Shown here one piece after another: positions 47,639-59,008 of a DNA stretch of 64,000 nucleotides. Location: NCBI GenBank assembly GCA_003956705.1, contig QZCP01000211.1:1-64000 (forward strand). Direction: 5' to 3'. The first letter of the stretch is position 1. Each line of letters opens with the position of its first letter. The notes beneath the pieces were generated by a model that was given only the letters and a program-made list of their open reading frames with translations, was not told the origin of the DNA and did no database searches. A program made the translations under genes and the position numbers. This stretch comes from Brevipalpus yothersi (Eukaryota; Arthropoda; Arachnida; Trombidiformes; Tenuipalpidae).

Positions 47639-48016
47639 TTAAATGTGGGATGAAGTTATGGAATTATGGGTGGATGAAGATTGAGATGAAGAATGAGTCG
47701 AAACATGAGTCGAAGAATGAATCGAAGAATGAATCGAAGAAAGAGATGAAGGATGAGAAGAAGAATGTGTTGAATAATAGGAAGTTATCCTTTTTTCCAG
47801 GGCGATAGGAGGAATGATTGTATGTCCTTCTGTTTGATTTTTGATTTTCAGGACCAAACTTGAACATTTTGGTGGATTTTGGCAATTCATTTCTACATGT
47901 GCTGGGAAGGCGATACTTTTTCCTGAACCAATTGAGAATAATGGTAGTGATAACAAAATTACAAGAAAAAGATTCATCAGAGAAGATTCTAGGAAAGATT
48001 GAAGCACAAAATTCAT
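47639..48016 (-). CDS. Short secreted protein related to the N-terminus of the 61 kb metalloprotease
   Basis: An intronless frame of 125 residues. A signal peptide is clear (LMNLFLVILLSLPLFSIGSG). The next 35 residues match the start of the metalloprotease at 61278: NCQNPPKCSSLVLKI here and DCKNPPHCSNSVIKF there, then IIPPIALE and LIPSIKLD. The last 45 residues are a Ser/His-rich run (HSSIHSSTHVSTHSSSQ), encoded by a degenerate 12 bp tandem repeat. There is no zinc site. Either this is a truncated, degrading copy or a genuine short secreted paralogue that kept only the N-terminal module. Function unknown. Confidence 0.55.
   Translation of the reverse strand: MNFVLQSFLESSLMNLFLVILLSLPLFSIGSGKSIAFPAHVEMNCQNPPKCSSLVLKIKNQTEGHTIIPPIALEKRITSYYSTHSSSHPSSLSSIHSSIHSSTHVSTHSSSQSSSTHNSITSSHI
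47683..47760. repeat. Degenerate 12 bp minisatellite (GAATGAATCGAA-like)
   Basis: Five to six imperfect copies of a 12 bp unit; because 12 is a multiple of three, it encodes a repeating HSS-x pattern on the minus strand in the secreted short protein. Confidence 0.8.
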
Positions 48017-48600
48017 TATTTATGTCAGATTTTGGTAGTTGTGAGAGTAACTCTGATGCTTGGATGTATAATTCAAAACTGATTTTTTTCTGATTTCTGA
48101 TATTCAATTTCACATGCTCACTTCAATCGTTTCCAATGTCTCTTGCTGCCATATGACAACACTCCAAACTATCAGTAGACCAACGCTGACTCAATTCTTT
48201 CATCTCATATCATGGCAAATCAGTAGAATTTAAGGTTCAGATATTTCCAAACTAATTACTCACAAAACAACCTGGCCATACTCAATGGATGATATATCCC
48301 TCTGTAAATCAACATGTAATCAGAAGAGATTTTTTTCTCTCTCATGTTTAACGAGATGGAATCCACACACACACACACACACACACGGAGATAGAGCTAG
48401 GGGCTCGATGATTTTGAGAATGACATTGGAAGAAGGGAATATAGTTTGGGCCACTATTCTTGTAGCATTTCCCGATGGGTATGAGTAAGCTGTACTTGGA
48501 AGAGACTTGTTGAGTGAGTGAGTGAAGAACAAGTTTCATTGTATTCAGGGAATTGGAATGGCTATTGGGATGCTCATGAGATGCGGATTTAACGATGAGC

Positions 48601-48603
<3 letters not shown>

Positions 48604-48686
<83 letters not shown>

Positions 48687-49022
48687 NNNNNNNNNNNNNN
48701 NNNNNNNNNNNNNNNNNNNNNNNNNNNNNNNNNNNNNNNNNNNNNNNNNNNNNNNNNNNNNNNNNNNNNNNNNNNNNNNNNNNNNNNNNNNNNNNNNNNN
48801 NNNNNNNNNNNNNNNNNNNNNNNNNNNNNNNNNNNNNNNNNNNNNNNNNNNNNNNNNNNNNNNNNNNNNNNNNNNNNNNNNNNNNNNNNNNNNNNNNNNN
48901 NNNNNNNNNNNNNNNNNNNNNNNNNNNNNNNNNNNNNNNNNNNNNNNNNNNNNNNNNNNNNNNNNNNNNNNNNNNNNNNNNNNNNNNNNNNNNNNNNNNN
49001 NNNNNNNNNNNNNNNNNNNNNN

Positions 49023-49092
<70 letters not shown>
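48604..49092. repeat. Long (GA)n microsatellite with assembly gap
   Basis: (GA)n from 48604 to 48686, then 336 N (48687-49022), then (GA)n from 49023 to 49092. The same dinucleotide on both sides indicates one very long GA array that could not be assembled; its true length is unknown. Open frames through it are artefacts. Confidence 0.97.
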
Positions 49093-49095
<3 letters not shown>

Positions 49096-51320
49096 CCTCG
49101 TAGCCAATCGTGAATGCAACCATCATTTTGGATGTAATAAAACAGTTTTTCCGCTAAGTAAATGTGTTCTTGCTCACTGAATTTTCATGGAGAAACTGAA
49201 TTAGGTAAACAAGAGCTGCTCTTGATTGGAAAGCTGGCTGCTTAGAAGCTGAATTTTTGCATCCACACGAGCATACTGATGGTGTCGAAACTTGTTCATG
49301 TTAAATTCTTGCAACTTATTCCACTTATTCACCATCCCGATGGACAAATCAAACTTTCTCAGTGAAGACAAGACTGAAGTTCGAATGAAGATGTTTTTAT
49401 ACATGTATATTTATTCAAGAAGAGTGGACACATAGGCTTATAGGGAAATGACACATCGCTTACCCTGATGGCGATGAGTGAAGGAGTTTTTGGGAAAGCA
49501 AAAAGACGGTTAGTTGCTATCAGAATGATTTAAATAATTTACTACTTCTGGTTAATAGATTGCGATTGTGGTGGTAAATCAGGTGCTTGAATGAATCGAA
49601 TATTCATTCAAATGGCTGGAAATTTGCTCTCGTCTCTCTCTCTTCCATCCTGCATCTTCTATGCTTCAACATAGAGAGAGAGAAAGATGTTGAGATGTTA
49701 TGTTAACCTATCGTTTGACTATGAACAGTTCTACTGAACAATTTTGACCATTTTCACCTGAAACTCAAGCGTTTTATAGAGGCTCTTTGCATCACTTACT
49801 CTCGAAGTTATTCGCTTCTATCTCATCATTTACACACATGTTGCTTGCCACATGAGAATTAAGCAAGAAAAAAGAAAAAAAATAAGAAGAAAAAGAGAAG
49901 AGACGATAGAGAAGGGAAAAAAATTAAGGCCTCTAGAGTTCTTCGGCCATGAATAAAGGCCTTGTCAGTCTGCAGGGTAAATTGTATTTCGGTTGTAGAA
50001 GTGACTTTTGCTAGTTAGTTAGCTGTCGAAACTTTCAGTCGAACTGAATGAAGTAAATGACTGATCTGAAAGGTAGGAAGAGAGAGGAAAAGAAAGAGAA
50101 AGAAAAAGCGTGTGTGACGAGAAAGTGTGTGTCATCACTGAATTGGTCTGTAAACGTGTTGGTAGCTAAGTAAACGATCACATAAGTCAATGTTAATGGA
50201 CAAATTAGTTAATTGTAATAGGAGCAATCAAGAGTAAATGCAAAGGCTTGCCTGATGGTGTATCTCAAATTGCTTCAGGCTATTGATTCATTTACATAAT
50301 ATTCTATCTATCTTTTTTTTGCTCCATTGAGATGAGGTTATATTTCATGCTGTGAAAATTGGATTAGTTGTGTTAACAACTTGGGGTGGGAAGAATATGC
50401 CAATTTTTTCCATGTAGATCCCAAAAATTCCAAGAATATCTACTCTGATGGTAACATTTACGATTCATCAAACGAATTATTGTTTGCTTTATACATCGCC
50501 TGAGCAATAATCATCGAATCAGTGAGCGTGGAAACAACCGAATCATTGGACACAGTTTTGTTGCATGATACGTTGGAAACAATCGAAAGCAAACAGTATA
50601 TAAATCGGCTCCAGATTGAGCCTATCTTGTGTACTTGTTGCTACAGAATATGATTTTGTATCTCTCCTGATTATCATTTTCCGCTTACACTTTTGACGTG
50701 ATCAGATCGATCTAGATTTGTTCAATGGATCAGAATATTAGCCCAGTGCAATGAATCGGCCATTTAATAGTAAGCATATGTTTGTACGCCAGTGATACAA
50801 GGGAAAATGAAAGTTTCTATTTGAAAATACAGAATGGAATCCTAATGAATTCATTTATTAGCCATATTAGATTAATGTGTGTTTAAATGACTGCCTTGTA
50901 AGCAGAAAACCTCAAGAAAGAGGAACAATTCATATCACGGAGAGACAAAAAGTTTTTCTTAGGTCAAAATCGAACTTGAGTTTTCTCTTCGAAATGTATT
51001 CATCATTCATGGATACCTGGAATGCTTCAATTGACTTGGGGAATCATATCTCGTAAAACTAAATTGGCAATAGTTTACAATTAACTCTTTCTAATTACTC
51101 CATGAACTCAATATGTCTCCCCAAGAAAAGCAGATTATTTCAAACCAATATTAGAACTTGGCCAAGTTTGTCATAGGGAAACTCCATAGGCAATATTATG
51201 GATAAGTCTATAACTAGATCATAAAGTTTAGAGGCAAGAATGTCAATCGAAAAATTTGCTTCGTGGGAAAGATATTCATTCATTCTCTACCTTTAAGTGG
51301 ATGCCGAAACAAAAAAGAGA

Positions 51321-51375
<55 letters not shown>

Positions 51376-51505
51376 GTGAATTGATGGATGAGAGAGAGGA
51401 AAGAAAAGAGAAAAGAGAGGCAATAGGACATTTTGGCCTCCGAAAGTCGGTAGAGTAAAAACTTGGTCGGTAACCTGAGAGATCGAATAAAAGCATCGGC
51501 CGAAT

Positions 51506-51536
<31 letters not shown>

Positions 51537-52395
51537 CACAGTCAGATATGGTCGGTGACCAGTTGCTTTGCTCCGAGCTGGCCTTAACTTACCTTCGTAA
51601 CAACAGGTACACATATACACGGAGCCAGCGCTCTAATGGTGCCTGAGGCCATGGAAAAGCTAGCCAAAGATGGAAAGCGAGAGAGAGAGAGAGAGAGAGA
51701 GCAGGCCTGCTTACTCGGATAATCCCTTTTAGCACCTGATTGCAAATTGATTGTAAATTATGCTACGTTGATAAGGTCGGCATTTCTTCGCAATCAATGT
51801 GAATACAGAAATACACAGGAATGTCGTGCGTAAAAGTCGAAAGTATCGCAAACGCAAAAAAGTCATTATCTTTCTTCTATCTCTTTCTCTTCTTATCAAT
51901 TCTTTTTCTATTCTCATTTTAGATCACTTATCATCCACCGTAGCACCATTTACCATTTTCCAGCCACTCGAAAATAATTTCATCAGTCCAACTCGACATC
52001 GCCGATTTTTTCCTAACCATTGTCTCTCCACGTTAAAGTCACCCAACACACTTCAAATCGCCGGAAAAAATCTCTCTCCCCAATCAAAAAAGATTGAAAA
52101 TAATGTTAACCAGAGAAAATCAGATCCATATCATCAACACAATCTTATCACCATCAGAATTCCGAGATAATCGACTGATAATGAATCTTTCATCATCTTT
52201 CATCATCATTCTGAAAGTTCCATCATGAAGATGATGGTATAGAGGGCGCTACCTACTAGGCTGATGTTTGACTCATGCCTTTTACTAGGCACATGGCTTC
52301 ATGAAGTGTTTCCTTTGCTCTTTTCTGATGCGAAGTTTTTTTTTGATAAGTGTTCAAGTGTTAATTTAATTTAATAAATTTCATATTGTTTGACC
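49093..52395. other. Gene-poor interval before mitochondrial HSP70
   Basis: No supported exon. It contains a (GA)n tract at 51326-51371, a short (CA)n run near 51508-51528, and copy B of the dispersed repeat at 51489-51799. An isolated TATATAAAT is at 50597. The stretch from 51800 must include the HSP70 promoter. Confidence 0.5.
51489..51799 (+). repeat. Dispersed repeat, copy B, with internal (GA)n
   Basis: Second copy of the element at 39019-39358, same orientation. Its last 98 bp (51702-51799) are identical to 39261-39358, and it carries a shorter (GA)n at the same internal place (about 51679-51701). It ends about 600 bp before the HSP70 start. Confidence 0.9.
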
Positions 52396-54748
52396 ATGAT
52401 CCTCACTAATTTGCGTTCATGTGTAACTCTTGGATCGACATTAAGTCGACACATAATCAAGGTAAATGTTGATAACCGGTACATAGTATGTTCAAGCACG
52501 GTTGACGGCTCGAGTGCATGTGATCTCTCTCTCTTTCTTTCGTGAACCATGCTTTTGACCATGCTATCATTTTTGTGACTTCATTAATTGTCATTATTCT
52601 CTTTTCTATTTTAGTCATCAAATTTAGCCAATGGCTCACTGACTCGTATTGCCAGCAATGGATTGTACTTGAATCAACGTAATTGTAGTGGTAAAAAGTA
52701 TAGCGGTCCTGCTGTTGGTATTGATTTAGGTACAACCAATTCATGTGTTGCGGTATTGGAAGGAAAAAATCCAAGAGTAATAGAAAATTCTGGTAAGTAG
52801 ATGGTCTATTGAGGGATTAAAGTGTAAATTATGGGCTATTGTTCAACTGAAACTTTTGATTGTTACAGAGGGATCACGAACGACTCCTTCAGTTGTAGCC
52901 ATTGATAAGAATGGTCAAATAATCGTAGGAACTGTCGCCAAGCGACAAGCGATTACTAACGCAGCAAACACTTTCTATGCTACCAAACGTCTCATTGGTC
53001 GTCGATTTGATGATGCCGAAGTTCAGAAAGATCTTAAAGTTGTCTCCTACAAGATTGTCCGATCTTCAAGCGGTGATGCATGGGTAGAGGCTAACGGTAA
53101 AATGTATAGTCCAAGTCAAATCGGAGCCTATGTTCTGATGAAGATGAAAGAAACCGCTGAAGGATATCTTGGAACAAAAGTCAATCAAGCTGTCATCACA
53201 GTTCCAGCCTACTTCAATGATTCTCAGCGTCAGGCCACCAAAAACGCCGGTGAGATAGCTGGACTTAAAGTTGAGCGTGTAATCAATGAACCCACAGCAG
53301 CAGCTTTAGCCTACGGTCTTGATAAGGCTGATGATAAGATCATCGCTGTATACGATCTTGGTGGTGGAACCTTTGATATCTCTATTCTTGAGCTCCAGAA
53401 AGGTGTATTCGAAGTAAAGTCAACTAATGGTGATACTTTCCTTGGTGGTGAAGATTTCGACAACTTGTTGGTATCTCACCTCGCAAAAGAATTTAAGAAA
53501 GATCAAGGAATTGATTTGACTAAAGATCCAATTGCCATGCAGAGATTGAAGGAAGCTGCTGAGAAAGCTAAGATTGAGCTTTCATCATCTGTTCAAACTG
53601 ACATTAACCTACCTTACCTATCAATGGACGCTAGTGGACCAAAACATATGAACCTAACACTTACTAGATCGAAATTCGAGTCTTTAGTTGCAGACTTAGT
53701 TAAGAGAACAGTTGAACCATGTAAAAAAGCAATGAAAGATGCTGATGTTAAACCATCAGACATTGGTGAGGTTCTACTTGTCGGAGGAATGACCCGAATG
53801 CCCAAGGTTCAAGACCTTGTACAAGAGATTTTTGGTCGCTCTCCTAGTAAAGCTGTCAATCCTGATGAGGCTGTAGCTGTAGGAGCTGCTATTCAGGCTG
53901 GTGTCATGGCTGGTCAGTTGAACGAAATCTTATTGCTTGACGTTACTCCACTTTCACTGGGTATCGAAACATTAGGTGGTGTATTCACCAAGTTGATTAA
54001 TCGTAACACAACTATTCCCACAAAAAAGGGACAAGTGTTCTCCACAGCAGCCGATGGTCAGACTCAGGTGGAAATTAAAGTTCTCCAGGGTGAACGAGAA
54101 ATGGCCGCACACAATAAACTGTTGGGACAGTTCACTTTGGTAGGCATTCCTCCTGCCCCTCGAGGAGTTCCACAAATCGAGGTTACTTTTGATATTGATG
54201 CAAACGGCATCGTCCACGTGTCTGCCCGAGACAAAGGTACCGGTAAAGAGCAACAAATTGTAATTCGTTCCTCCGGTGGTCTTAGTAAAGATGAAGTAGA
54301 AAATATGATTAAAGAAGCGGAGAAATTCGCTGAAGCTGATAAGCGTAAAAAGGATGTTATCGAAGCAGTCAATCAAGCTGAGGGTATCATTCATGACACT
54401 GAGACCAAAATTGAAGAATTTAAGGCCCAGCTTCCACAAGACGAGGTAGAAAAATTAAAGGAAAAAATCGCTAGTACGAGAGAAGTACTTTCAAAGAAAG
54501 ACGATGACTCAACTACACCAGACTCAATTAGGGCTTCTAGCAATGACTTACAACAAGCTTCGCTCAAACTTTTTGAGATGGCTTACAAGAAGGTAAGTTC
54601 TCTATCAATCAATTAATTTGACAGAAATCTAATTTCTTTCTCTTTTTCTTTTCTTCTTTTGTAGATGGCTGACGAACAGCAGTCAAAATCCCAGTCATCA
54701 ACTTCTTCCGAAGAGCCTCAAGAAGAGAAAAAGGAAGACAAGAATTAA
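52396..54748 (+). CDS. Hsc70-5: Mitochondrial HSP70 (mortalin / Hsc70-5)
   Basis: Four exons, join(52396..52461, 52615..52792, 52869..54592, 54665..54748), 683 residues. It is the matrix HSP70 that drives protein import and folding and helps iron-sulfur cluster assembly. The first exon (MILTNLRSCVTLGSTLSRHI) is a mitochondrial targeting sequence: basic, Ser-rich and lacking acids. The ATPase domain shows VGIDLGTTNSCVAV, IAVYDLGGGTFDISIL and GEVLLVGGMTRMPKV; the linker and substrate domain follow with LLLDVTPLSLGIET. The INEPTAAALAYG and PSKAVNPDEAVA blocks are of DnaK type, as expected for the mitochondrial form. The C-terminus is a Ser/Glu/Lys tail without the cytosolic EEVD. The last exon opens with ATG by chance; the splice is in frame. 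Confidence 0.98.
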
Positions 54749-54852
54749 TTTTTTGATTTTTTTCTCGTAGTATCAGCGTTTGTCACATCATTTAATTCAC
54801 TTTACCCTACCAGTCATTGTAGATGCCCCTCTTCAGAGATTGATATCCTTCA

Positions 54853-54858
54853 AATAAA
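54853..54858 (+). terminator. AATAAA poly(A) signal of mitochondrial HSP70
   Basis: AATAAA 105 bp after the HSP70 stop codon. Confidence 0.7.
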
Positions 54859-54887
54859 AGTTATTTCATCATAAGAGTATTGATTAA

Positions 54888-54893
54888 TTTATT
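54888..54893 (-). terminator. AATAAA (minus strand) for the nuclear receptor gene
   Basis: TTTATT on the plus strand, about 200 bp past the receptor stop. It lies only 30 bp from the HSP70 signal, so the two convergent 3' ends nearly touch or overlap. Confidence 0.5.
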
Positions 54894-55093
54894 CGATGAA
54901 TCATTAGTCATTGATCTCAATCTACAATTCTGATGAACTAAGACATGAAGGTACAGTGATTTTCTCACAAAATTCAAGATCAGTAAATCCGTTATACTTT
55001 CAAGAAAAACTAACGCTCAAGTCTTGGTCGTCGTTGTAGAGATGCATTTAAAAAAATGCAATGGATCCATTAAGCGGATGTCCCAAGTCGATC

Positions 55094-56249
55094 TTATCGT
55101 GGGAAACACTGGAAATTTAGGTGTTTATATGAAGGGTCATGAGGAAAGAGATTTGGTGGAAAAGAAGTGTAACAGCCTAACCATTCACTATTGTAGGTCG
55201 GTCTCCCCAAAAAAGAATTCAATGTTGCGATATTGTAATTAGTCAAAAGTCTACTAGCGAATGGAAAAGACTTGAAAGTATAATCCAGAGAAAGAAGCTG
55301 ATTCGCTGCCGGTGAACTCATTTCGGGACGCTGTGGGATAGGAACATTCATCCAATTGAATCCAGCTCTTGGATATGATGTATTAGTTTTCGCAGTTTCT
55401 CTTGGAATGGTTGATGAAGTGAATGGCTCCAAGGGCCTTGATTGAGTCCTCTTATCATCAAAGATGTATCCTGTCCTATTACTGGTGTTCGTAGATGACA
55501 CACTCTGTGTTTCGTTTACCTTGTTCTTTTTGTTCTTTCGAGGGCCTCTTTCTTCTTGTACCGCTGGAATTAATCGATCACATTCTTTTAGCCAATCAAT
55601 TTAGCCGACTACAAAATTTTTCCCAATGAAAGAATTTGTAACTTACCTAGTTTATTCATATTTACTTCGAAACACTTCTGTAGACGACAAGAAGGACACC
55701 AATTGCGTCGAGCTTTATCGATGGCGCAGCTATTTGTCCCAGCTGAATAACGGTTATTGATGGATTAATAGGATTGAAAAATTGAAAAACTCATGCAGTT
55801 CCAGGAAATTGTAGTCTTTCTGATCTAACAAAAAAGCTGGTCTTCTTTTTCATCCAGAACTATTTTTGTTCGATCAAGTGATGAATAATTCGAAGTAGTC
55901 GAACATTGTGATTAGATCCGATTTCTCTGTTAAAGTACTCATCAGAGGAAGGTTTTGATGGAAGTAGAACAATCCGAAACTTACCAATACATCGGTATGA
56001 AGCTCTTCGTCGAATACTCCTCTTGAAAAAACAACTACAACCATCTGAAATTGAATGTTTGATATTGAAATTACTCTCAAAATCGAAATGATAGGAGAAG
56101 TAAATCAAACTCAAATTCTGACACACTTTTCAACAATTTCAGAACTCCTCGTCCCAAAACTTACCACAGCAATAAACACCGTAATGTTTTCCATAACTTC
56201 GATCTCCACAAACTTCACAGGGTACTGGGACTGGTAATGTTCGACCCAT
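55094..56249 (-). CDS. Nuclear receptor of the NR2E (tailless/HR83-like) group, DNA-binding domain without ligand-binding domain
   Basis: Four exons, complement(join(55094..55563, 55647..55742, 55985..56044, 56165..56249)), 236 residues, all junctions canonical and in frame. Residues 11-80 are a full two-finger DNA-binding domain: CEVCGDRSYGKHYGVYCCDG, then CSCFFKRSIRRRASYRC, CAIDKARRNWCPSCRLQKCF and the NR2E-type tail VQEERGPRK. The P-box reads CDGCSC instead of the usual CDGCSG/AG; I recall this as a trait of HR83 (NR2E5), with moderate certainty. The remaining 155 residues (NTSNRTGYIFDDK to LNFQCFPR) show no helix-rich ligand-binding domain signature. Only 345 bp separate its stop from HSP70, leaving no room for one. 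Either an atypical DBD-only receptor or a secondarily shortened one. Confidence 0.88.
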
Positions 56250-58333
56250 GTTGTGATTCACAACTCGATCAGATCGAAAATGATCTGAACTCAATCGAAA
56301 AGTGCCTTTTTAAGGTGAGAAAAGACGAGAAATATGGAGGTAAAAGCGTGAAATTGGATACAAAACTCCATATTAATAATTAAATAGGTGCAATGGATGA
56401 TCCATTCATCCGCATGTGATGAGTTATGTCATGAGTCTCAGAGTTCTGTCAAGTGCTAAGCTATATTCAGAACTGTGCTGCTTCCAAAACTCGTGTCCCA
56501 CTCATTGATCGGCTGTTACAGAGGAATATCCATCAAAAATGATCGAACAGAGTGATCGACGGTAGAAAAAGAGTGTCAACATCATGAACTCATGAGTATC
56601 CTCTTCAGTGCCACTTTTCTGCCAATAAGTGAGAATTCCGTGGAAAAAATTTATTATTCACTGGGCTTCTATTCACCGGAAATAGTCCTGAAAAGAGAGC
56701 ACTTTTCGGGCCAATTGTATTGAATTCTTTTCTCACTCTTATTCATGTCACTTTTCACTTTCCTCCGCTTTCATCTCCCATCGATCTCGAACTGTCAAGC
56801 GCTTAAGAGTGAAAAGCTTTTCATCCTTTACTTAGATCAATTAAAAATTAATGTCCCTAATAGAAATGTTCAGCTTTTTTCCAAAGGCACTCTGCCATTT
56901 GATCTAATGTGAGAATATTTCACCTATCTTGCTTTGGTGTAGAAATCTAATGCGGCCCATTCTATAGCTAACAGTTCCCTTATTAATAAGTCAGATCAAT
57001 TGATTTTATTTGCTATGCGATGGGTTTTCACTGATCCTGGTTGAATAATTATTGTATATCTAAGGCTTATAGCTTCATAAAATCGAGGAACTTTAAGTTA
57101 AATCAAAGAGTCACACATTCCCTACCACATATATGATATAATAACTATCATGTTAACAATAGATGATCTTCAATTAAAGCAATTTTCTAACGAAAATTGT
57201 GTCAAAACAACTTCGAAAAGTGTTCTTAACAGTGAATTTTTACGCCTTATTCATATTATAATGATCAGATTGAACTGATTGTACATGATTAGAATTTGCC
57301 TGTGATTTTCATTCTATTGTGTTCGGAGTTTTATGGCAATTGGCTATACCAGAGAGTTCAGAGTTCGGGTTGGTGAATCGATGAGTTTTCTCCCATTTGT
57401 TACACTTTTCACCTTTAATTTTCTATTCCAGTACTCCAAACTGTGATATACTTAAGCATGAATGATCCATTCCGATCTCTATAGATCGAAACTATTGAAT
57501 CCTAAGCAGATGAATAACTATGAAATTCTTAGAACATAGATTTCTCTGGATCTTTCTCTGAAGAAACCACTAACAATGATTTGTAAATGATTTCTTCCCA
57601 CAAAAATTAGTGAAAGGAAGTTGGAGAAAGCTAATAGACAGTAAATAAGGTGAAGATGAGAATTTGAATGCGAAGAAAACCTTGAAAAGTACAATTTTCA
57701 TCATGATTTAATGAGAAGAATGGCTTGTTCTTTGGTAGATGAGAACATTATTGGATTTATTGTGTTTTTAAAACCCTTTTTCCAGAATTTTCGTGCTCTA
57801 AGGTAAATTTCTGTCAACTGAGAGACTGTTTTAAAGCGAGATCTAATTTTTTCATAATTCAAACTGAGAGAATTTGTGTGAATCGGTGGAAATCACAAGG
57901 TTTATTCGACTTGAAACATTCGTCCCAAGTTTGAAACTGTAACGCAATCAATGAGGATTTACATTATGAGAATATCACTGATCATTTTCTCCTTGATTAT
58001 TTTATTCATTCTCTGTTGGTTGATCAAAATAACTCCATGAGAACATTTCAAAGGAAACATATAAACTTTCTGGGCATTTATTAATTTTTCACTATTTTTG
58101 AAGTCATGGTGAGAGTTTTTAGCAATCAAAAGTCTGATTAATGAGAGAATAAGCTATTCTGAAGGAATTTTATGGCAATTTTTTTCATTGTGAGGGAATT
58201 CCCACTTAATTTTCTAGAAAACATTGGCCAGTAAACATTTTTTTGTCTTTTCTCAGTATTGAAAAGTCTAGTTGAGCTACCATCAAAATATGCTAGAATT
58301 TTGATAACACTGTGCTCAGTTTAACTTCGAAAA
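56250..58333. other. Gene-free interval upstream of receptor and TIMP-like genes
   Basis: 2.1 kb of AT-rich sequence without supported exons or notable repeats. It must include the promoters of the divergent receptor (-) and TIMP-like (+) genes. Confidence 0.55.
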
Positions 58334-59008
58334 ATGATGAGTGCCTACCGATTTTTTGTGCTTCTATCTATAATTTTCGTTCTTTTAAATTTTTTATATT
58401 TGACCCGTGCTTGCATATGTAGAGGATCCACTTCAAGAGAACTTTTTTGTCAATCGTCTTTCGCAGCAATAGTTCATGTGACAAAAGAGGAAACATTCGA
58501 TCTCAAGTACATCGAGAGACGAGTGTATACGGCCAAAATAATTCAAAGATTCAAGCCGAATTCTACTCTATCAGATTTTGATATATTGTTCAAGATATTT
58601 ACAAGCGGACCTTGCCTCAGGAGACTAACTGTGAAATCAGTATATCTGATTGCAGGTATGAATCCATAATTCCACTTGAATTTTGATCCTAATCGATGAA
58701 AAGTGAATTCAAAAAAGACATGGAAGGATTCTTGTTGGAAGCCTACTATTTCTCCACGAGGACTTAAAAATTATACTACCTAAATTCTCTCAACGAACTT
58801 GATCTTGACATCTTCATCATGATACATGTTTCAGAGCAAAATCTCAGAATAATTAATAACATGCTTCTCATTCTCAGGAGCTTACGCTGGTGAAAATCAA
58901 GCAACAATCGGTCTTTGTGATTCTTACACTAAGCCAATCTGTGCCGTCGTCCCAGAAGAACTAGAAGGATTCAATGGTCGATATGATTGTCAGAATTTTT
59001 GGACCTAG
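58334..59008 (+). CDS. TIMP-like secreted protein, single N-TIMP (NTR) domain, copy 1
   Basis: Two exons, join(58334..58655, 58878..59008), 150 residues. A hydrophobic signal peptide ends in YLTRA, so the mature chain starts CIC, as in tissue inhibitors of metalloproteinases, whose free N-terminal Cys chelates the protease zinc. Mature cysteines are at 1, 3, 13, 68, 95, 103 and 119; the spacing of 1-68, 3-95 and 13-119 fits the three N-TIMP disulfides, and Cys103 is extra. Family motifs LFCQSSFAAIV and VYLIAG are present. There is no C-terminal TIMP domain. The intron after YLIAG is shared by copies 2 and 3. It probably inhibits metalloproteases outside the cell; the target is unknown. The start could also be the second Met. 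Confidence 0.88.

Noticed and set aside
48522..49126. Long open frames on both strands across the N gap
   Set aside because: They are readings of (GA)n/(CT)n plus N and encode only repeating Arg-Glu or Leu-Ser; not genes.
49201..49404. Minus-strand frame of 67 codons (MYKNIFIRTSVLSS...)
   Set aside because: Not low complexity and has an ATG, but no splice-linked exon, signal peptide or family was recognised; too weak to call a gene.
51799..52170. Open frame of about 120 codons just upstream of HSP70
   Set aside because: It has no ATG start (opens with GTG), begins inside the dispersed repeat, and has basic low-complexity content; more likely HSP70 upstream DNA.
53972..54439. Minus-strand frames inside HSP70
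   Set aside because: Antisense shadows of a highly conserved coding exon.
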